Source: Calliopum simillimum (taxonomy: Eukaryota; Arthropoda; Insecta; Diptera; Lauxaniidae). From it: DNA of 64,000 nt. Made by a program: the position numbers and the translations under genes. The notes beneath the pieces are model-generated. The model was not told the origin of the DNA. It ran no database searches and worked only from the letters and a program-made list of their open reading frames with translations. This document shows, one piece after another, positions 9,679-23,300 of this stretch; within the stretch, counting starts at the first letter, position 1; every line of letters starts with the position of its first letter. The stretch covers positions 16,707,329 to 16,771,328 of the forward strand of contig OX638369.1 of NCBI GenBank assembly GCA_951812925.1, given 5' to 3'.

Positions 9679-12600
9679 TATTTTGTGCAGCCTAATTGCT
9701 TTGAGTTTCAAAGTTAAATAGTTTTTTAGAAACTTTTTCGGTTTTAGCAGCAACAACTTTCGTTGAACTGTCCGTACTTACAAGTCTGTGCTAAGTTCCT
9801 GACATTCAAAAGTTGTCTGATGCTAGAACGAGAAGTAATCCGAAATAATTACGAATTTTGCAAATCATCAGAGCGTTATTTCGACAATTGAAATGTCAAA
9901 AAATGACAGCTGTTACATTAACAGCTCCGTCAAAGCTAGTGCTTCAAAATTATACCCGAAAATAACTCACAGAAAACTTCTTTAGGGACTATTTTAGCTA
10001 AAATTAAACTGTTTTTTTATTTAAAGTATCACATATTGCTTAATATAGTTCCATAAAAAATAAGTCGATGCAATGAAACCATAAATATAATGGTCAATAA
10101 ACAGCATTTACTCTAATTTTTTTCAGTTGAGTTGTTGATGTATCTACAAATGTCCATTATTAACCAAAGACAAGAAGACGACGAATAGGAAGATATTGGC
10201 CAAAATGCCGCTTTATGCTTCGTTGCATTACAAAAAGACAAAAGACGTCGACTGTATGTATGTAGCGCTTGCATCTGCTGTTAACTTGGTTGGTTAATGT
10301 TACCATTTAAATGTACGAGTGAGTGTTTGCGCTATTGTTGTTGCCTATGTTTACAAACATTTTTTGTTGTTGTCATTCATTTTCATCTCTGAATGGTTTG
10401 TTACATAAGAGAGGTTTGTTCGTTCATTTGAAGATCATTTGTTTTGAGCTTTGAGTACGAGGGTACGTACGGGGCTTCGTTATTGCGCTCTTATACCCCA
10501 ACTTGGTAGCTGGTTGACTCATTGGGGTTTTTTTTTTTTAAATGGTCCCACTTTATTGTTGTTAACAACAATAAAATGTATGTGGTTTGTCCATTGTCAT
10601 ACAGTTGACTTCCGTAATAACAGCAACAACAGCAATTGTTGTTGTTCATTTGTTGGTTTGGTTGTTGTAATTGAAGCATTTCGTTGAATATAAAATTCCT
10701 CTAAACTTGTTGCATTTAAACAACTTCATTTAAATGTTTTACGTGCAAGAAATCCATTATTTTTATTGCTAGTTAGGCAAATCAATATTTTGTGAATCAT
10801 CATCTAATGTGTTTTTTTTTTTTAAGGTGAATGAAGGTTTTTTCCAACTGTGGTGTATTCACCATGATATTCATATTAAAAATAAAAAACAAAAATTATG
10901 TAAAATTTAATTATTTATTATTGGTATTTGGTTTTAATGTTTCCATTATTATGTACAACTCGAAAAATTATAATTTTCAAGTAGACATTTCTCGATTTTA
11001 ATGGCCAAACTTGACCTTAAGTGTATGTTTCTTTTAGTTTGGTAATTTTCTTAGTTAGTACTTCTTTTATCATCATTGAGTATTTATATGTTCTGAAACA
11101 TATTTACGTGGAAAATATTTTTCTATATTTTGATAAAGAACCTTATGTTCAAGTACCTTATTTGCCAAAAATCGAAAAAGACACTTTAAGATTGGACAAG
11201 GTGGTTACCTTACAGTCCCGCATTTGCTGCTTTTATCCCGCAGGATTTTTCCATCCCGGAAAGTCCCGGAATTACGTCATTATGTCCCGCATTTGCTCAT
11301 ATAAGATATTTCTCACAATCTTAAACCTTAATACGCTTAACCTCTGAGTGCGCATTATCATTTTTGAAATGGCCAGATGTACAGCAGACAAACTTATAGC
11401 TGTTTGGTGCATATGCCTTCGGCGGCTACGACTTTAAATGAACATAGCTTGTTTGACGAAATGAGTTACATATCCATTTATGTTAATCAGAACGTCCTAA
11501 AGGGATGGGAGAAGGTGAGGATACAGAACAACGGTGGAGGGATATGTTCCAAAATTTTAAAGACAATGGAGTCCTACTCAAAAATTGCCTATCCATCGTC
11601 CAGTACCTTCTTTGTTTTCCAGGAAGAAATGCACCAACAGATGCCTTTTGAACATCGGAAAAACATCGCTCAAAATTAATACATTACGTGCAATGCTTGT
11701 TGTAAAATTTAACATGGGCAGTTGCAAAAACTTTAATAACATCTTTATTGAAAACCCAGATGGAAAAAAAATTTCAAAAAAATATTGTCATCAGTACGTT
11801 ACGTTTGTTTTTCCTAATTTTAGTACACCACCTTTCATCTGTCCTTCACTACTCCCCCCCTCCCATCAGGACCACAATAATGTTCCCCATTGATTTTTTT
11901 GAAAGTTGGCCGCCTTACCTCAACGCATTTATTTCTCTTATCTAAAACTTTATTTTTTCATACAGTAAGTACTGATATAATCAGGAACTCGTTCGCAAAC
12001 ATTCTTGAAACAATCACTGAAAATTGTAACGAACCTTTTTACCGCTAGCCAGAGTGTAGCCGTCGCACACTGCGTTGGCTAGTGGGCAAAAATCAAAATT
12101 TGCGACTCGAAACCTAATAATATTGGTATCAATCGACAGGTAATTGTATCAATAAAATAAAAACAAAATATTTAGGGGAAAAACTCAGTTTTGGCTACGC
12201 TCTGACACTTCAAAGTTGAGATATTTTTCAAAAAAAATCATGTTTTATTCACTTCGTTTTGGGTTCTCTTAAACAAATAATTATCAAAAATTTGTCTTTT
12301 GATTAAACTAAGCGAGGTAAAGTTTTTTATTATAAATAATATTTGAGTAAATAAATAAAACTAAAAAATTTTGGAAAATATATAATTTGATGTATATTGT
12401 TGGGATTTTAATACACGATATTATCAAATGAAAAACTTCAGAAATTGACAAATTTCGATGAAAAAAAAAAAAAACAAATCTTATAAAAATAAGTGCCGTT
12501 TTTTTTCTTAATCCACTAGTTCAAATTCTATATAATCAAGAACTGCAAATAACTTTTCCTACTTCGTCCTACAAATATTTTTTTTCTTTTTTTAAAAAAT

Positions 12601-13140
12601 GCTTAAAAGGAAAAATTTGTATGAAATATAAAATTTATGTTGAAATTTTTTTTTTTTGTTTTTATGAACGCAAATGGTCTCACAAGTACAAAAAACATTA
12701 TTTCTTCTACGTACATTTCATTTGTTAACATTAAACATTACTTTTTCATCATCGTTATATATGGACCTTAAGAAAATCGTCCTAAATACCTGGTTTTTAG
12801 CAAAACTATAAAGTTTACAACAAATCTGAGATCATTTTTGAGCTCAGCTACCCTAAATTACTTATAGTACCAAATTTCATCGATATCCAACCACTCCTTC
12901 TATTTTTGACCATTGCTTGGGCTCAACGCACTGTGCGTCGGTACCCAGGGTTCGTATAAAAAATGTATTCCCCTCCAAGGAAAGAAACACTATTCACAAT
13001 TTTCAATGGTTTTATCTTACTGGATTTTATTTCACTGGATTTTGTTTCACCGATTTTATTCCTCCTGCAAAGCAATTTCAAAATATATTAAACTACAAGC
13101 TTAGAATTACGAGAGACAAATGGGGTATGTATGGATGATG
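9679..13140. other. Intergenic DNA, no gene supported
   Basis: It contains TTG/CAA-rich low complexity at about 10610-10675 and T-rich tracts. Repeated 'GTCCCGCATTTGC' phrases occur at about 11214 and 11284. No frame in it has a recognisable domain. Confidence 0.45.
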
Positions 13141-13149
13141 AAAATGTGG

Positions 13150-13720
13150 TTAAAACGTGAATATCAAAGCCAACTGAACCAAGAGTCGTGCCACCACTAC
13201 CTCTCCATGAACTTGTCGCGTTAGCAACGTCGGTATGTGTTTTCGTCCAGATGTCAGGATTCAAGAGAGTCGCGCCACCGATGCCTCCCCGTTGTCCTCT
13301 GCTAACCTGTCCTTGTTTGTTATCGAGAGCCCGCACCACCGCTACACTCTCGGGTCAAGTAAGGAAGTTTTCGCAAAACCTACGGTCTTAGTCTATGTCC
13401 ACTGATACGTGTGTATTGGTTTTTCCTTGAAAATCTTAGTTTCGTCCAATGTATGGTTGAAATATTCAAAGAACACGTCTTACATCGATGCCGATCAGGT
13501 TACTAGAGCAAGATACCACCGCCGGAACTTGAATTACACCATTTAATCTTCAGCCATGATCAGCTGTTTCCTTTTATCGTTACTATTTGACAGTTGGCAC
13601 TCATTGTTACGGGACCAGGGTTGCTGTTGCACGCGATAATCATGCAACTCTTGGTCAACCGTCTGTCAAGCGGTTGCACGATAGTTTGTCAAGCCCGTTG
13701 GATTCGATTGCCCTAAGACT
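13150..13720. other. Less A+T-rich block of unknown origin
   Basis: Base composition shifts clearly toward G+C compared with both sides, with repeated 'CGCCACCG' and 'GCACCACCGC' phrases. Open frames on both strands are short and overlap one another. It may be a worn retroelement fragment. No domain could be identified. Confidence 0.3.
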
Positions 13721-14125
13721 ATCTTCTTACTAAAAAATCCTTAGTTTTAAAATAAGTCGCGACACATTTAGCTAAAAATTCATGTTTTATTTCCTTAAAT
13801 AATATTTTTTAATGGTATTAGTACTTATTTTAATACTGCAAGGAACAGGATGTGGACGCAAATGAGGGGTCCAATTTGAGTCCTCACAAAATAATGAAAT
13901 TCCTTGTTCGGAGAAACGTTGAAGAAAATTATGGGCACAAGATGGTGGTTATCAAGGAGTTTAGAGAACATTAGAAAACATAATTAAAAAATTGTGTCAA
14001 AAAACATCGTGCCTTTGAGCAAAGTAATACTATTATAAAGATAATTGTTTGACGTCATGATTGAAAATTTTTTTTTTTAGTTATTTTTATTGTTTCGATA
14101 ATTCGACGCTCATATTGACGCCCTA

Positions 14126-14870
14126 CGTGCACAATATGAAGGCTTTAAATGCAGTGTGTTACACAATGGGTTGTTGTCACCGACATTCACCACTAATTCA
14201 GGCGTACGGCAGGGGTGTTTACTATCCCCACACTCTTCCTTATCGTTCTTGATGATATCCTAGATAAAGCTCTTAATAATTCCAAAAGGGGTATCCAATG
14301 GAACCTTACCAAACATCTGGAAGATCTCGACTACGCTGACGACATCTGCCTCTTATCGTCCAAACATTCAGATATGCAAAGCAAAATTGAAGACCTTGTC
14401 TTGGAATCACAAAAGGCCGGCCTAAAACTCAACGTATCCAAGACTAAAAGCATGAAGCTAAACGCAAGCAATGACATCACGTGATGACATCGGAAACGTC
14501 GATAGCTTCACGTATTTAGGCAGCATTATCTCCATGGATGGTGGAGCAAAAGAGGATATCAACTCAAGAATAGCAAAAGCAAAAGGCGTGTTTGCTCAAC
14601 TGAACAAAACGCACCAAACGAGAGTGCGCATTTTTGAATCGAATGTGAAATCGGTTTTGTTATATGGGTACGAAACGTGGCTTGTTTCTGAACAAATGCT
14701 TAAGGCGAAGCTACATCAAAAATGCAATCAGAAGGCTATAGCAATCGAGGTCAAGCAGCGCAAATGGAGATGGATTGGTCACACTCTCCGGAAACCACAC
14801 AGCGAAGTTTGTCGCCAGGCTCTTGAGTGGAATCCACAAGATAGTAGAGGCATTATGCTCCTCCTAAGAG
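14126..14870 (+). pseudogene. Non-LTR reverse transcriptase fragment
   Basis: Conceptual translation shows RT blocks in order: an NSGVRQGCLLSP-type segment at 14190-14228, the catalytic YADD near 14332-14343, GLKLNVSKTKSM near 14420-14455, and the thumb-like FTYLGSIISMDGG near 14508. A basic tail (RKWRWIGHTLRKP) follows near 14762-14800. Reading needs frame changes at about 14225 and about 14480, plus a deletion near 14600-14730. It is therefore a dead copy of a LINE polymerase that once copied its own RNA into DNA. I cannot assign the clade with confidence. Confidence 0.9.
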
Positions 14871-14891
14871 TTAAAGGAGAATACATACATA
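14126..14891 (+). mobile_element. 5'-truncated LINE with 15-bp target duplication
   Basis: CATATTGACGCCCTA occurs at both 14111-14125 and 14892-14906. The insert ends with a short (ACAT)n tail at the right-hand copy, as expected for target-primed insertion of a non-LTR element. The coding remnant inside (14126-14870) is reverse transcriptase. Truncation falls within the RT fingers/palm, so the endonuclease and N-terminal region are missing. Confidence 0.9.
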
Positions 14892-14919
14892 CATATTGAC
14901 GCCCTAATGCAGAATAAAA

Positions 14920-15680
14920 TCCTAAGTCACAAAATTAAATAAATTTGTTTTTTTTTTTATATCCTGTGAAAAATGTTTAAGACACCGAACATCGTATGCC
15001 GACTTAACTATACTTAGGCAACGAAATTTATGATGAACTAGTTGGGAAAGGATCAAACCAGAAAACTCTTTTGACTGACATTTCATTAAAAAAAAACCCA
15101 AAACGGCATTTTTTTTTAATTTTTCCAGAAAAAAAAAAAAATTCCAAAAAAACTCACACGTATTCCTTGAACGATTCTAAGCATTTTATGCCATGTACAC
15201 TTTTTTCGTAAGATGGGCTTCCTCTTGAGTAAAAAAAAAATTAAAAATTAAAAATATAAACGATTTGAAGAAATACGAAACATTAATATTTATAATTATA
15301 TATAAATATATGAAATCAAATGTATGTATAAAAAAATATGCAGAGGTGTTAATAAAGAAAACACGGTGAGTAATAAAAGGAAACGAAATCAATTTAATTT
15401 AATTTAATTTAATCAACTAACTCTTTCTTTTTTGTTTTGTTTTCTCTTAAGTTTTTAGTCTATTGTTTTTCTACTCTATATATGAAATTACTTAGCATAC
15501 TTGTATAATGTAATTTTGTTTTCCTCACGTTATTGCTTATTAAACCATTGATGAAGTAAACTCTTCCGAACCGTTAGCGGTTGTTATGCTTGACTGCATT
15601 TTTCGAACCAATAGGACAAAATAATTTTTCCAGAAAAAGATTTTGCAAATAATTCAGAAAACTTTAATGATAAACAAAAA
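14920..15680. other. A+T-rich intergenic DNA
   Basis: Homopolymer-rich and non-coding. TTTAA repeats lie at about 15390-15412. No gene was seen. Confidence 0.5.
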
Positions 15681-15683
15681 CTA

Positions 15684-15999
15684 CACTGAGCCAAAAAATG
15701 CATAGTAAAATTGAAGATATTTGCTTCAATTAAAATCTCAAGGTATGTACCTTCAAAAAATGTTTTTTTCCGTACAAATTTAAATACGTGTGAGTTATTT
15801 TACACACACGTTACGCAAGTTCCCGGGTTCGCTCCCGCCGCAGGGAAGTTTTTTTTTTCCTTTTTTTTACATTATTTTATTTTATTCCTTTTTTTATTGT
15901 AGACCTTCTTATTTCATGTATTTTTTTTTTTATTTTTTATTTTTTTTGTTTTTTTGTTGAATTGAATTGAAATTGAATACAAAATGATTTTTGTAAGGA
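15684..15999 (+). repeat. Composite tRNA-like repeat, copy A
   Basis: The block starts with 'CACTGAGCCAAAAAATG'. It contains a B-box-like GGGTTCGCTCCC at 15825-15836, then a long T-rich tract, then 'TTGAATTGAATTGAAATTGA' and 'TTTTTGTAAGGAAGC'. The reverse-complement copy at about 36850-37120 shares the whole order, including 'TTATTGTAGACCTTC'. Confidence 0.75.
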
Positions 16000-16039
16000 A
16001 GCAGCTGTTGTCAAAGTCAAAAGCCAGCGAGAAGGTTTC

Positions 16040-16231
16040 AATTATTGCCGGCAGTTGGTATACAAGTATAGAAACGTTTGATTGCAGTTTATCTTATAGT
16101 TTGATTGTAGTGCAGCAAAGCAAAAGTGTTATTGAATTATCAAGTGTTCGCCCTGTAAAATAAGAAAATATTATTTGTAGTCTTGATTGATTGAGGACGA
16201 AATCTTAAAAATCAAATACTAAAATTGAAAG
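16040..16231 (+). promoter_or_regulatory. Possible start and leader exon of the lipase gene
   Basis: Just downstream of the repeat the sequence becomes less repetitive. An initiator-like GCAGTTGG lies at 16051, and the first plausible donor AAAG|GTAAAA is at 16231/16232. The nearest downstream gene on this strand is the lipase. This is weak: there is no TATA box at the right distance and no transcript evidence. Confidence 0.2.
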
Positions 16232-17359
16232 GTAAAATTTTTTAATACCATATTATTGTTTTCTTTTTGCCCTGATATGTCATCACAATTACATATTAAT
16301 TACAAAAACGGAAGCAACAATTTGATGTTAACAGTTTTGCTTTAATTGCAATACCAATGCCACAAATGACTTGCTGAAGATGTAGTGTCTTGTACAGCCA
16401 ACATACGTAATATGACTGCATTACCAGCACATTCCGTAACTATGCACCATGACAAATTTTTTTTTTTGCAAATCATAGCGACAATTCGTCTATACAATGT
16501 CAAACTAACGAAAGAGTCGAAATTCGCTTATACAATTGAGATGGGAAAAATCTCCGCAATAAAGAAAAACATCAACATTGACATTACAAATTTGCTTTGT
16601 AAGTCTCCAGGTTTTTTTTTTTGACAATTTTTGCTTTTTGACACTTTAGCAAAACTTTAACAAAACTTAAATGTTTATGTTGCCGAACTGTAACAAATTT
16701 AAACCAACTGGAAATACTGGTTGAACATTATAAAGCTGGACAAACATTATTCCGGCAAATGAAAACAAAAAGAAAACATTTAACCCTATCATGCATGTTA
16801 ATTGTTATATGGGTCGTGACGGACGTTAAGTTGGTGTTAAAGCATTTAGTGTGGTTGTAAGTAGGTAAAAGTACACTTTATCTCAAAATTGACGACTGTC
16901 GTAGGAATTTGCGAAATTACTTGACAACATATTGCAAATTTTTATAAATATTCGTAAGCAAATGCGGTATTACATGAGTAGATAACTGTGATTTGTTGCA
17001 TAAATTTAATGGTGCAATAAAAATATATTTGCAATTGTTTGCGTAATACGTGTATGTATGAGTAAGGGCACATATTGGTATCTTCAAATAAATCATAAAT
17101 ATTTTTGTTTAAATTTGAATAAATGTAAAGGCCGAAAGTCCATGGCATGAAAGTTTCCATCATCGAATTCTTATGAATTGCAAGTAAATATGACAGATTC
17201 TATGTGAGACCGGAAAAACTGTCAGGTCAGCCATCACCGATCATGCTGAAACTTTGATGCACTTAATTGATTTGATTGAATGCGTACTTCTTGATTTTGC
17301 TCGAAAACCATTTTTTCGAACTGTGGACACTTTCATAACAATATTGAATTTCTCATATT

Positions 17360-17920
17360 CAGGATGATCTAGTGAAGAAAAGAATTTTTTCGTATTTCCT
17401 CACTGACGCAAATGCCAGATCGAAAGATTTAGAAACTTGCAGAATTTCTAGAGCAATCTGGCCGTCATTCAACAATTCAAAAACATCAGAACTGCTATCC
17501 AGAAACCCCACTGATATTTCTAGAATCGCTGCAGCTTGCACCGGACACCGGGCTATCGGCATGCATGTTGAAGGACTTGGTATCCCCTTTAATTCCTTCT
17601 GTCGGAATTGCATGGATGTTAACGAGAAGGAAACTCTCGAGCACTTACTCTGCAACTTCTCCGCTCTAGCTAAAGCCAGGCTCATGGCTCTAGGAAAACT
17701 CTTCTTCCGACTTCTATTGCTTTTTCAAAAGAAACATTTCCCTTGGAGTCCTATCCCCTCTGAGCCCTCTGAAGGGGGGCTTTCATACATAGTAAAATCA
17801 AATCTAAGTAATCTAGTTTTCTCACGGCAAAAATTTGCCAAGAACAAGTAGAAGTTATCGTTAATTAAATCCAAATTGTACTTAATTAAGGCTTAAATAA
17901 ACTTAATTATATTCGAAACA
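17360..17920 (+). pseudogene. C-terminal fragment of a second LINE ORF2
   Basis: An open frame (17372-17851, 159 codons) carries the end of a Jockey/R1-type polyprotein. A segment around ISRIAAACTGHRAIG is followed by a C-x2-C-x11-H-x3-C zinc-knuckle pattern (CRNCMDVNEKETLEHLLC, 17601-17654). This arrangement is common after the RT/RNase H region of such LINEs. The stop at 17849-17851 is followed by A+T-rich 3' sequence with AATAAA at about 17895. It is truncated on the 5' side and no target duplication was resolved. It differs from the 14.1-kb element. Confidence 0.75.
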
Positions 17921-17929
17921 TGCTTTGTG

Positions 17930-20300
17930 AAGGTAGTTTAACACCCCCTGGTTCACTCCCCCTTTTTTAGAGTTTTTGATAGGTACATATTATGCACATC
18001 CATGCATCAAGTTTTGAAATGATGCCCGCCGTAATTGCGGTGATAGTTAGATAGTTTTAAGTGGTTTTGTATGTCACTTTTGGAGGCGAGATGCAACACC
18101 CTAATTAATTCAATTCCCCCTCTTTCGATATCAATCTGGGGGAAGATGATGACAATATGGCTTCCATTTGTCCATAATGGTTAAGGCGTAATGCGAAGAC
18201 AAAGGAACACACGGACACTCTAACTATTTTGTGGTGTTTTGTATGTAGAGGAACAGCACCCCCTTGACAGATCCCCCATTTTCCTGAAAAATAACATATG
18301 ATGTAAATATATAATAAACGATTTTATTTAGTAAGATAAAAAATCATTAAATTTATATGGCAACCCCCCTAAGGAGGGGTCAAAGGAGATAGTCTCCCAA
18401 GAAAAAAATGTTCCTCTTAAAAAAGTAATGCAGGTCGATCATACATATTAACCCTCTCCAGTCCTCCCTAAAAGGGGAAATTTTGATTTAACTGACAATA
18501 GGGGGTCCTGGGGACGCATCCCCTTGTGGTACAAAAACCTAGGGTGACCCGAAAAAACTGATTTCAGATTCGGTTTCAGCGACCTCTTAACTACTATAAA
18601 CAATCCACGGGCTTTTTTTTTTTTTTTTAATGTTCTATTGTACAGTGTATGTAATTTAAAGGACAAGAAGGAACAACCTTTGAAGCTTATGAAAAATTAG
18701 CAAAATATTTTTTTTTTTGTCAAAAAAGGAGAGAGTTATCAGAACCCAAAATAGTTAAAAAAGAGCAAAAATATGTTTTCAGGAATGTTCCGGGATACAT
18801 GTGGTTTCAATAACTTTTCAATTCGGAAGCTTTTTGATGAATACGCCGAATCAGATGATAAATAGTACTAAGATTCTTTTGTTGAGAGTTGGATGATACG
18901 AAAAAATTACCATTAAGAAAGTACTCCTAAAAAAGCAAAACGTTCAAAAAATTAGTTTTTATCGAATATCTCCGAAGCGGTTACTTTTTGATGTACAAAT
19001 TTGGATATTGTATGTAGAACATAAAATTTCCAACAAAAATTCCTCCAAACACTTTTATCGTATGACTTGCCGTTTTTATCAAAATGCTTTCGAAACGAAA
19101 AGTCATTGAAATCACACGGATTCCGAAATAGGCCTGTTTTTCATTCATTATTTCAGTTTACAATTTTTGAGAGGAAAGAAAGAGATATCGATATAATTAA
19201 AATTGAGTTTTGAGGAAAAAAACTCGAACGGTGTTTCTTGAATTTTTATGTTAAGATAACTCGAAAACCACACGCAATAGAGTAGTTTTGAGACTGGATT
19301 CGGAAAAAAACAGGTTTCGATTTTGCGAAGCATGTCATTTTACTCAGTAGACTTAGAACTATTGATTTCAGCAAAGAACGGGTGCGTAACATCGTCTTAT
19401 TCAGAAATGTTACTTGAACGCTGTGAAAAGTTTTTGAAACCTTTCTGCGGATATTATACTACTGGATACAATGAGGAAAACTGCAATATGTAGTTTTGTT
19501 TTCATGACTTTGAAATTTCTTCAACTGGCGCCATAGTGTTGCCAATGAAAGTAAAAAAAAGCAACCGGTTGCTTCAGTTGCGTGAAGTGTCGGACAGACC
19601 GAGATGACTGGTTTAGTCGTACATTGTGCTCTTGCATAGCAGCTACAGAGATGAATTTCCGGTAGGAACTTGTATACTTTTACTTTCCGTAAGCAACACA
19701 ACAAACAAACAACTTTGTATCATTCCATTCCACTTTTCAGTTGAAAATGGAGATGTTTTTTTTTTTGCTTCAAAGTATTTTCTTTTTTGCTATTCCGCGC
19801 ACTCATTTGTTAGATAGGATGCTTGCATAATCAATGGAAGTACAAATTTTCCATATGACTTTTTTCACGCTTTTTTTGACAGTGGATTTTAACGCTTGTT
19901 CGAAAATTGCTTAAGAAAAATATAAAAATTATTATCTTAGAATTCTGAAGTAAAATTGCAAAATTCTCTGAATAAAAATTCATTGGAAGTTCTAAAATCG
20001 TATGAAAAATATTTTGGAAAAATTTCATTTTAGCAAAATTGTGACCATTAGCGAGATTATACTTTTTTACCGATTTCCACATGATTTTGCGATGAAATTT
20101 TCTTATGTTATTTTTCTGATGCATAAATGAAAATAATTTCGGTGAAAAAAATTCTTTCAGAAAAATCCTTCATTTTTCAGACTAAGCTAAGTAAGTCCCG
20201 TCAAATAATTTCGGGTACACAAAACATTTTTTTAAATCACCAGAAGACAAATATATTTGAAAAGAAACTACATTATTTCTTTTCATCCTTTCCCCTTCAG
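17930..20300. other. Upstream or intronic DNA of the lipase gene
   Basis: No exon encoding a signal peptide in the needed phase could be found here. The sequence has G-rich/C-rich phrases at 17940-18540 ('CACCCCCTGGTTCACTCCCC') of unknown origin. Confidence 0.4.
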
Positions 20301-23300
20301 ATGCCCAAAAGAAAAACGAAACCAGCCAGGTTTATGTCACCGAATCGTGCCTCGAAAAGCCCTACCGCTGTCCACATCCGAGGATACAATTTTACTTGTA
20401 TACACGACGTACACAAGACGCACCCGAATTGATTGACGTGCTCGATGAGAATGCACTCTACTATACACACTTCAATCCACGACACTCTACGAAAATCATC
20501 ATACATGGTTTTGGTGGCGGTCGCAATAATAGTCCCAGCCCGGATTTGCGTGAAGCCTACTTTGCCATCGGCGAATACAATATCATTATTGTTGACTACA
20601 GCACTGCGGTAAAAGAGCCTTGTCTCAGCCAAATGGAATGGGCACCACGCTTTGGTAGTCTATGCATCTCACAGTTGGTCAAGTACTTGGCACGTCATCC
20701 ACGTGGTGTACAACCCGATGATTTGCATTTTATTGGCTATAGTGTGGGTGCGCATATTGCTGGTCTAATTGCGAATTATATAAAACCAGAAGAAGGTAAA
20801 CTGGGACGCATCACAGCGTTGGACCCGACAATATTCTTTTATGCTGGCGCAAATAATTCACGTGATCTCGATTCATCTGATGCGAATTTCGTTGATGTGC
20901 TACATACTGGTGCTGGTATACTGGGACAATGGCATTCGAGTGGTCATGCAGATTTTTATGTAAATGGTGGTACACGACAGCCAGGTTGCGGCGGTTCAAA
21001 TACGCTGTTTCGTAAGTAGAGTTATGGTGTTATGTGAATATATATGAAATGTTATTTATTTTATATTTAGAAACCTTGGCTTGTGATCACACTAAGGTAA
21101 CGCCATATTTCATTGAATCCATAACTACAACACGTGGATTTTATGCAGGTCCTTGCCCAAATATCTTTACCTATTTGATTGGTTGGTGTGAACCAAAGGA
21201 TTCGGAATATGTCTTGATGGGTGAGCATGTTTCAACAAAGTAAGTAAAGATAATTTTGTAAACTATGGAATCGTATCTCCTCAATTTACAATTCAATAAA
21301 TTTTTTTTTTTTTCAACTTCTTATGGCTATTCTTGGTAATAAAAATTTTCGTATAAAAAGCAATAACTAAACACCCTGTTCCATATTATGATGGAGTGTT
21401 AAGTTCCAACAGTTTCAGCTCGCTATTTTAAGTCGATTCTGCCTCTTAACGGCCTTAAAAAGGAGTTAAACAAGTTTATGCATTTTGAAATTATTTGTTA
21501 AATACTAAGAAAGTTTGTTAAAAATGAATATGCCATTAATTAATATGTGTTCGAAAAGATTACATATGATACTTTGATTGGATCATAAAATTAAGTAATC
21601 ACATTTTTATGAAAAAAAAAAAAAAAAATGTTGCATAATTTTAGGAGCTTATTTTTATTCCCTACACCAGGGTGACCAAATTTTCAAAACGCCAGTGTGG
21701 GACATTCTTAAATAATTGCCCAATATACGACAAAAATTAAAAATGCGAACATTCTTCAAATGTCAATGCGGGACAATATAAATAAAAGGATACTTCAATT
21801 TCCGTGACCCCTCGTTTTGATTATGATATTTTATATGTCGACCCAAAATAAGTCGAAAAGATTAAATAAAATTTTTCGATGTCTCACTTCGTTTTCGAAA
21901 TATCAAAACTTAAAGAATACGAGAATATTCAAATATCCTTATGTCCTTATGTTGGCGAAAATACATAAAATTTTTCGAGATATTGTGACTTAATCCTTTC
22001 ACTACCAACGGGACATGTATGCCCTATTTGAATTTTTCAATGTCAGACACAAATTTTCTTTTCGATTGGATAGATATATGTAGATACTCAAGTGTGCCAG
22101 AAAAATTGAGCTTTATACCTTCAGTATCTCACAGGGTGATCCCAAATCCAAAAAATGTTGTGTTTTTTTTAAACTAATTTTCAGTAAATTTTATCTTGAA
22201 TACTGTTACATAAACAATATGAAGCGTCGAAGAAGCACGTGTAACAGATTTTCAGCTTTTTATAAATGTCAAGGAACTTTCGATTTACCGGTTTATTTTC
22301 CTACAGGGTGCTTAGATAAAATGAGACACTCGTTGGTCGTTAAAAGTAACAATTAGGTACTTTTTTTTAGCTAAAATTTCTTAATTTAGCTTTTTTTCAC
22401 ATAACATACTGACAAAAATCATTAATTCGATATAAATTAAAGAAAAAACATATACAAATATCATCCATCCATGGTGAATTTTGAACCAAATTTTTTTCTT
22501 TTGTGAAGAAAAAATAGTCCAGCCAAACTGGGTAAACATATCTAATTTTGCTGAACATGACCCAATTTTGATTGGACACGGCTCATTTAATTTTATTTCT
22601 TGATTTTATCGAGTTAAGATGTTTCATTTCATTGATTTGTAAACAACAATGCGGTTTCACTTAAGAAGAAAATTTATTTAACTTTGCGGTTTTAACTTCG
22701 GAATTTCTTATTTGTTTATATACGCACTAAGCAGAAATTTTATTCGGCAGCTTTAAGAAGTGCTTCGGCACATTCAATGCCAAAAGAAGCTTGAGCTCTT
22801 GCCTCATCAGTGGTGGCGGAGCTCAATTTTGATTGATATTGAGATAAAACTTGTCTCGGTGCAGCGACATCAATGTCTTCGACATTGTGGGCTTCTTCAG
22901 CTAAAACTTGTTCGTAATTAAATTTTGATACAAACGAACACTTTGGATTTATATGTTTGCCCCTTTTTTTCTCTTTCCCTCCCATAAAGCCTTCATAAAC
23001 TTATCTATCTATATATATAAAAATGAAATGGTGTCCGTATGTAGCTTATGGACGCGGAAACTACAAGGTCGATTTACACGAACTTTTTTTAAAATTGTTT
23101 CTTATGGTCTGTGGAAGGTTCTTAAGAGAGTGAGATGCTGCTGCGGGGGACAGTGGATGCACCCCCCATACAAAAAATGCTATATCTCTGCTCTTATACA
23201 ATCTATGATTATGAAAGTTGGTGAACTTATGCATAATAATGTATCTACCATTCACAATGCAAAACTTGGGGGATATTAGGTGTGGGAGAATCGTATTCTC

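Noticed and set aside
13088..13391. Overlapping frames on both strands in the G+C-shifted block
   Set aside because: Neither has a domain, and equal openness on both strands suggests composition rather than coding.
20396..20398. ATG as the start of the lipase
   Set aside because: The frame stays open upstream with conserved-looking sequence (CPHPRIQFYLYTRR), and the ATG falls inside it without a signal peptide.
20297..20632. 111-codon minus-strand frame opposite the first lipase exon
   Set aside because: Shadow of the lipase exon; the + strand carries the domain motifs.
22740..22985. A real small gene for ATP synthase delta
   Set aside because: Only the last third of the family is present, the N-terminal residues are unrelated, and it lies inside another gene's intron next to mobile DNA.
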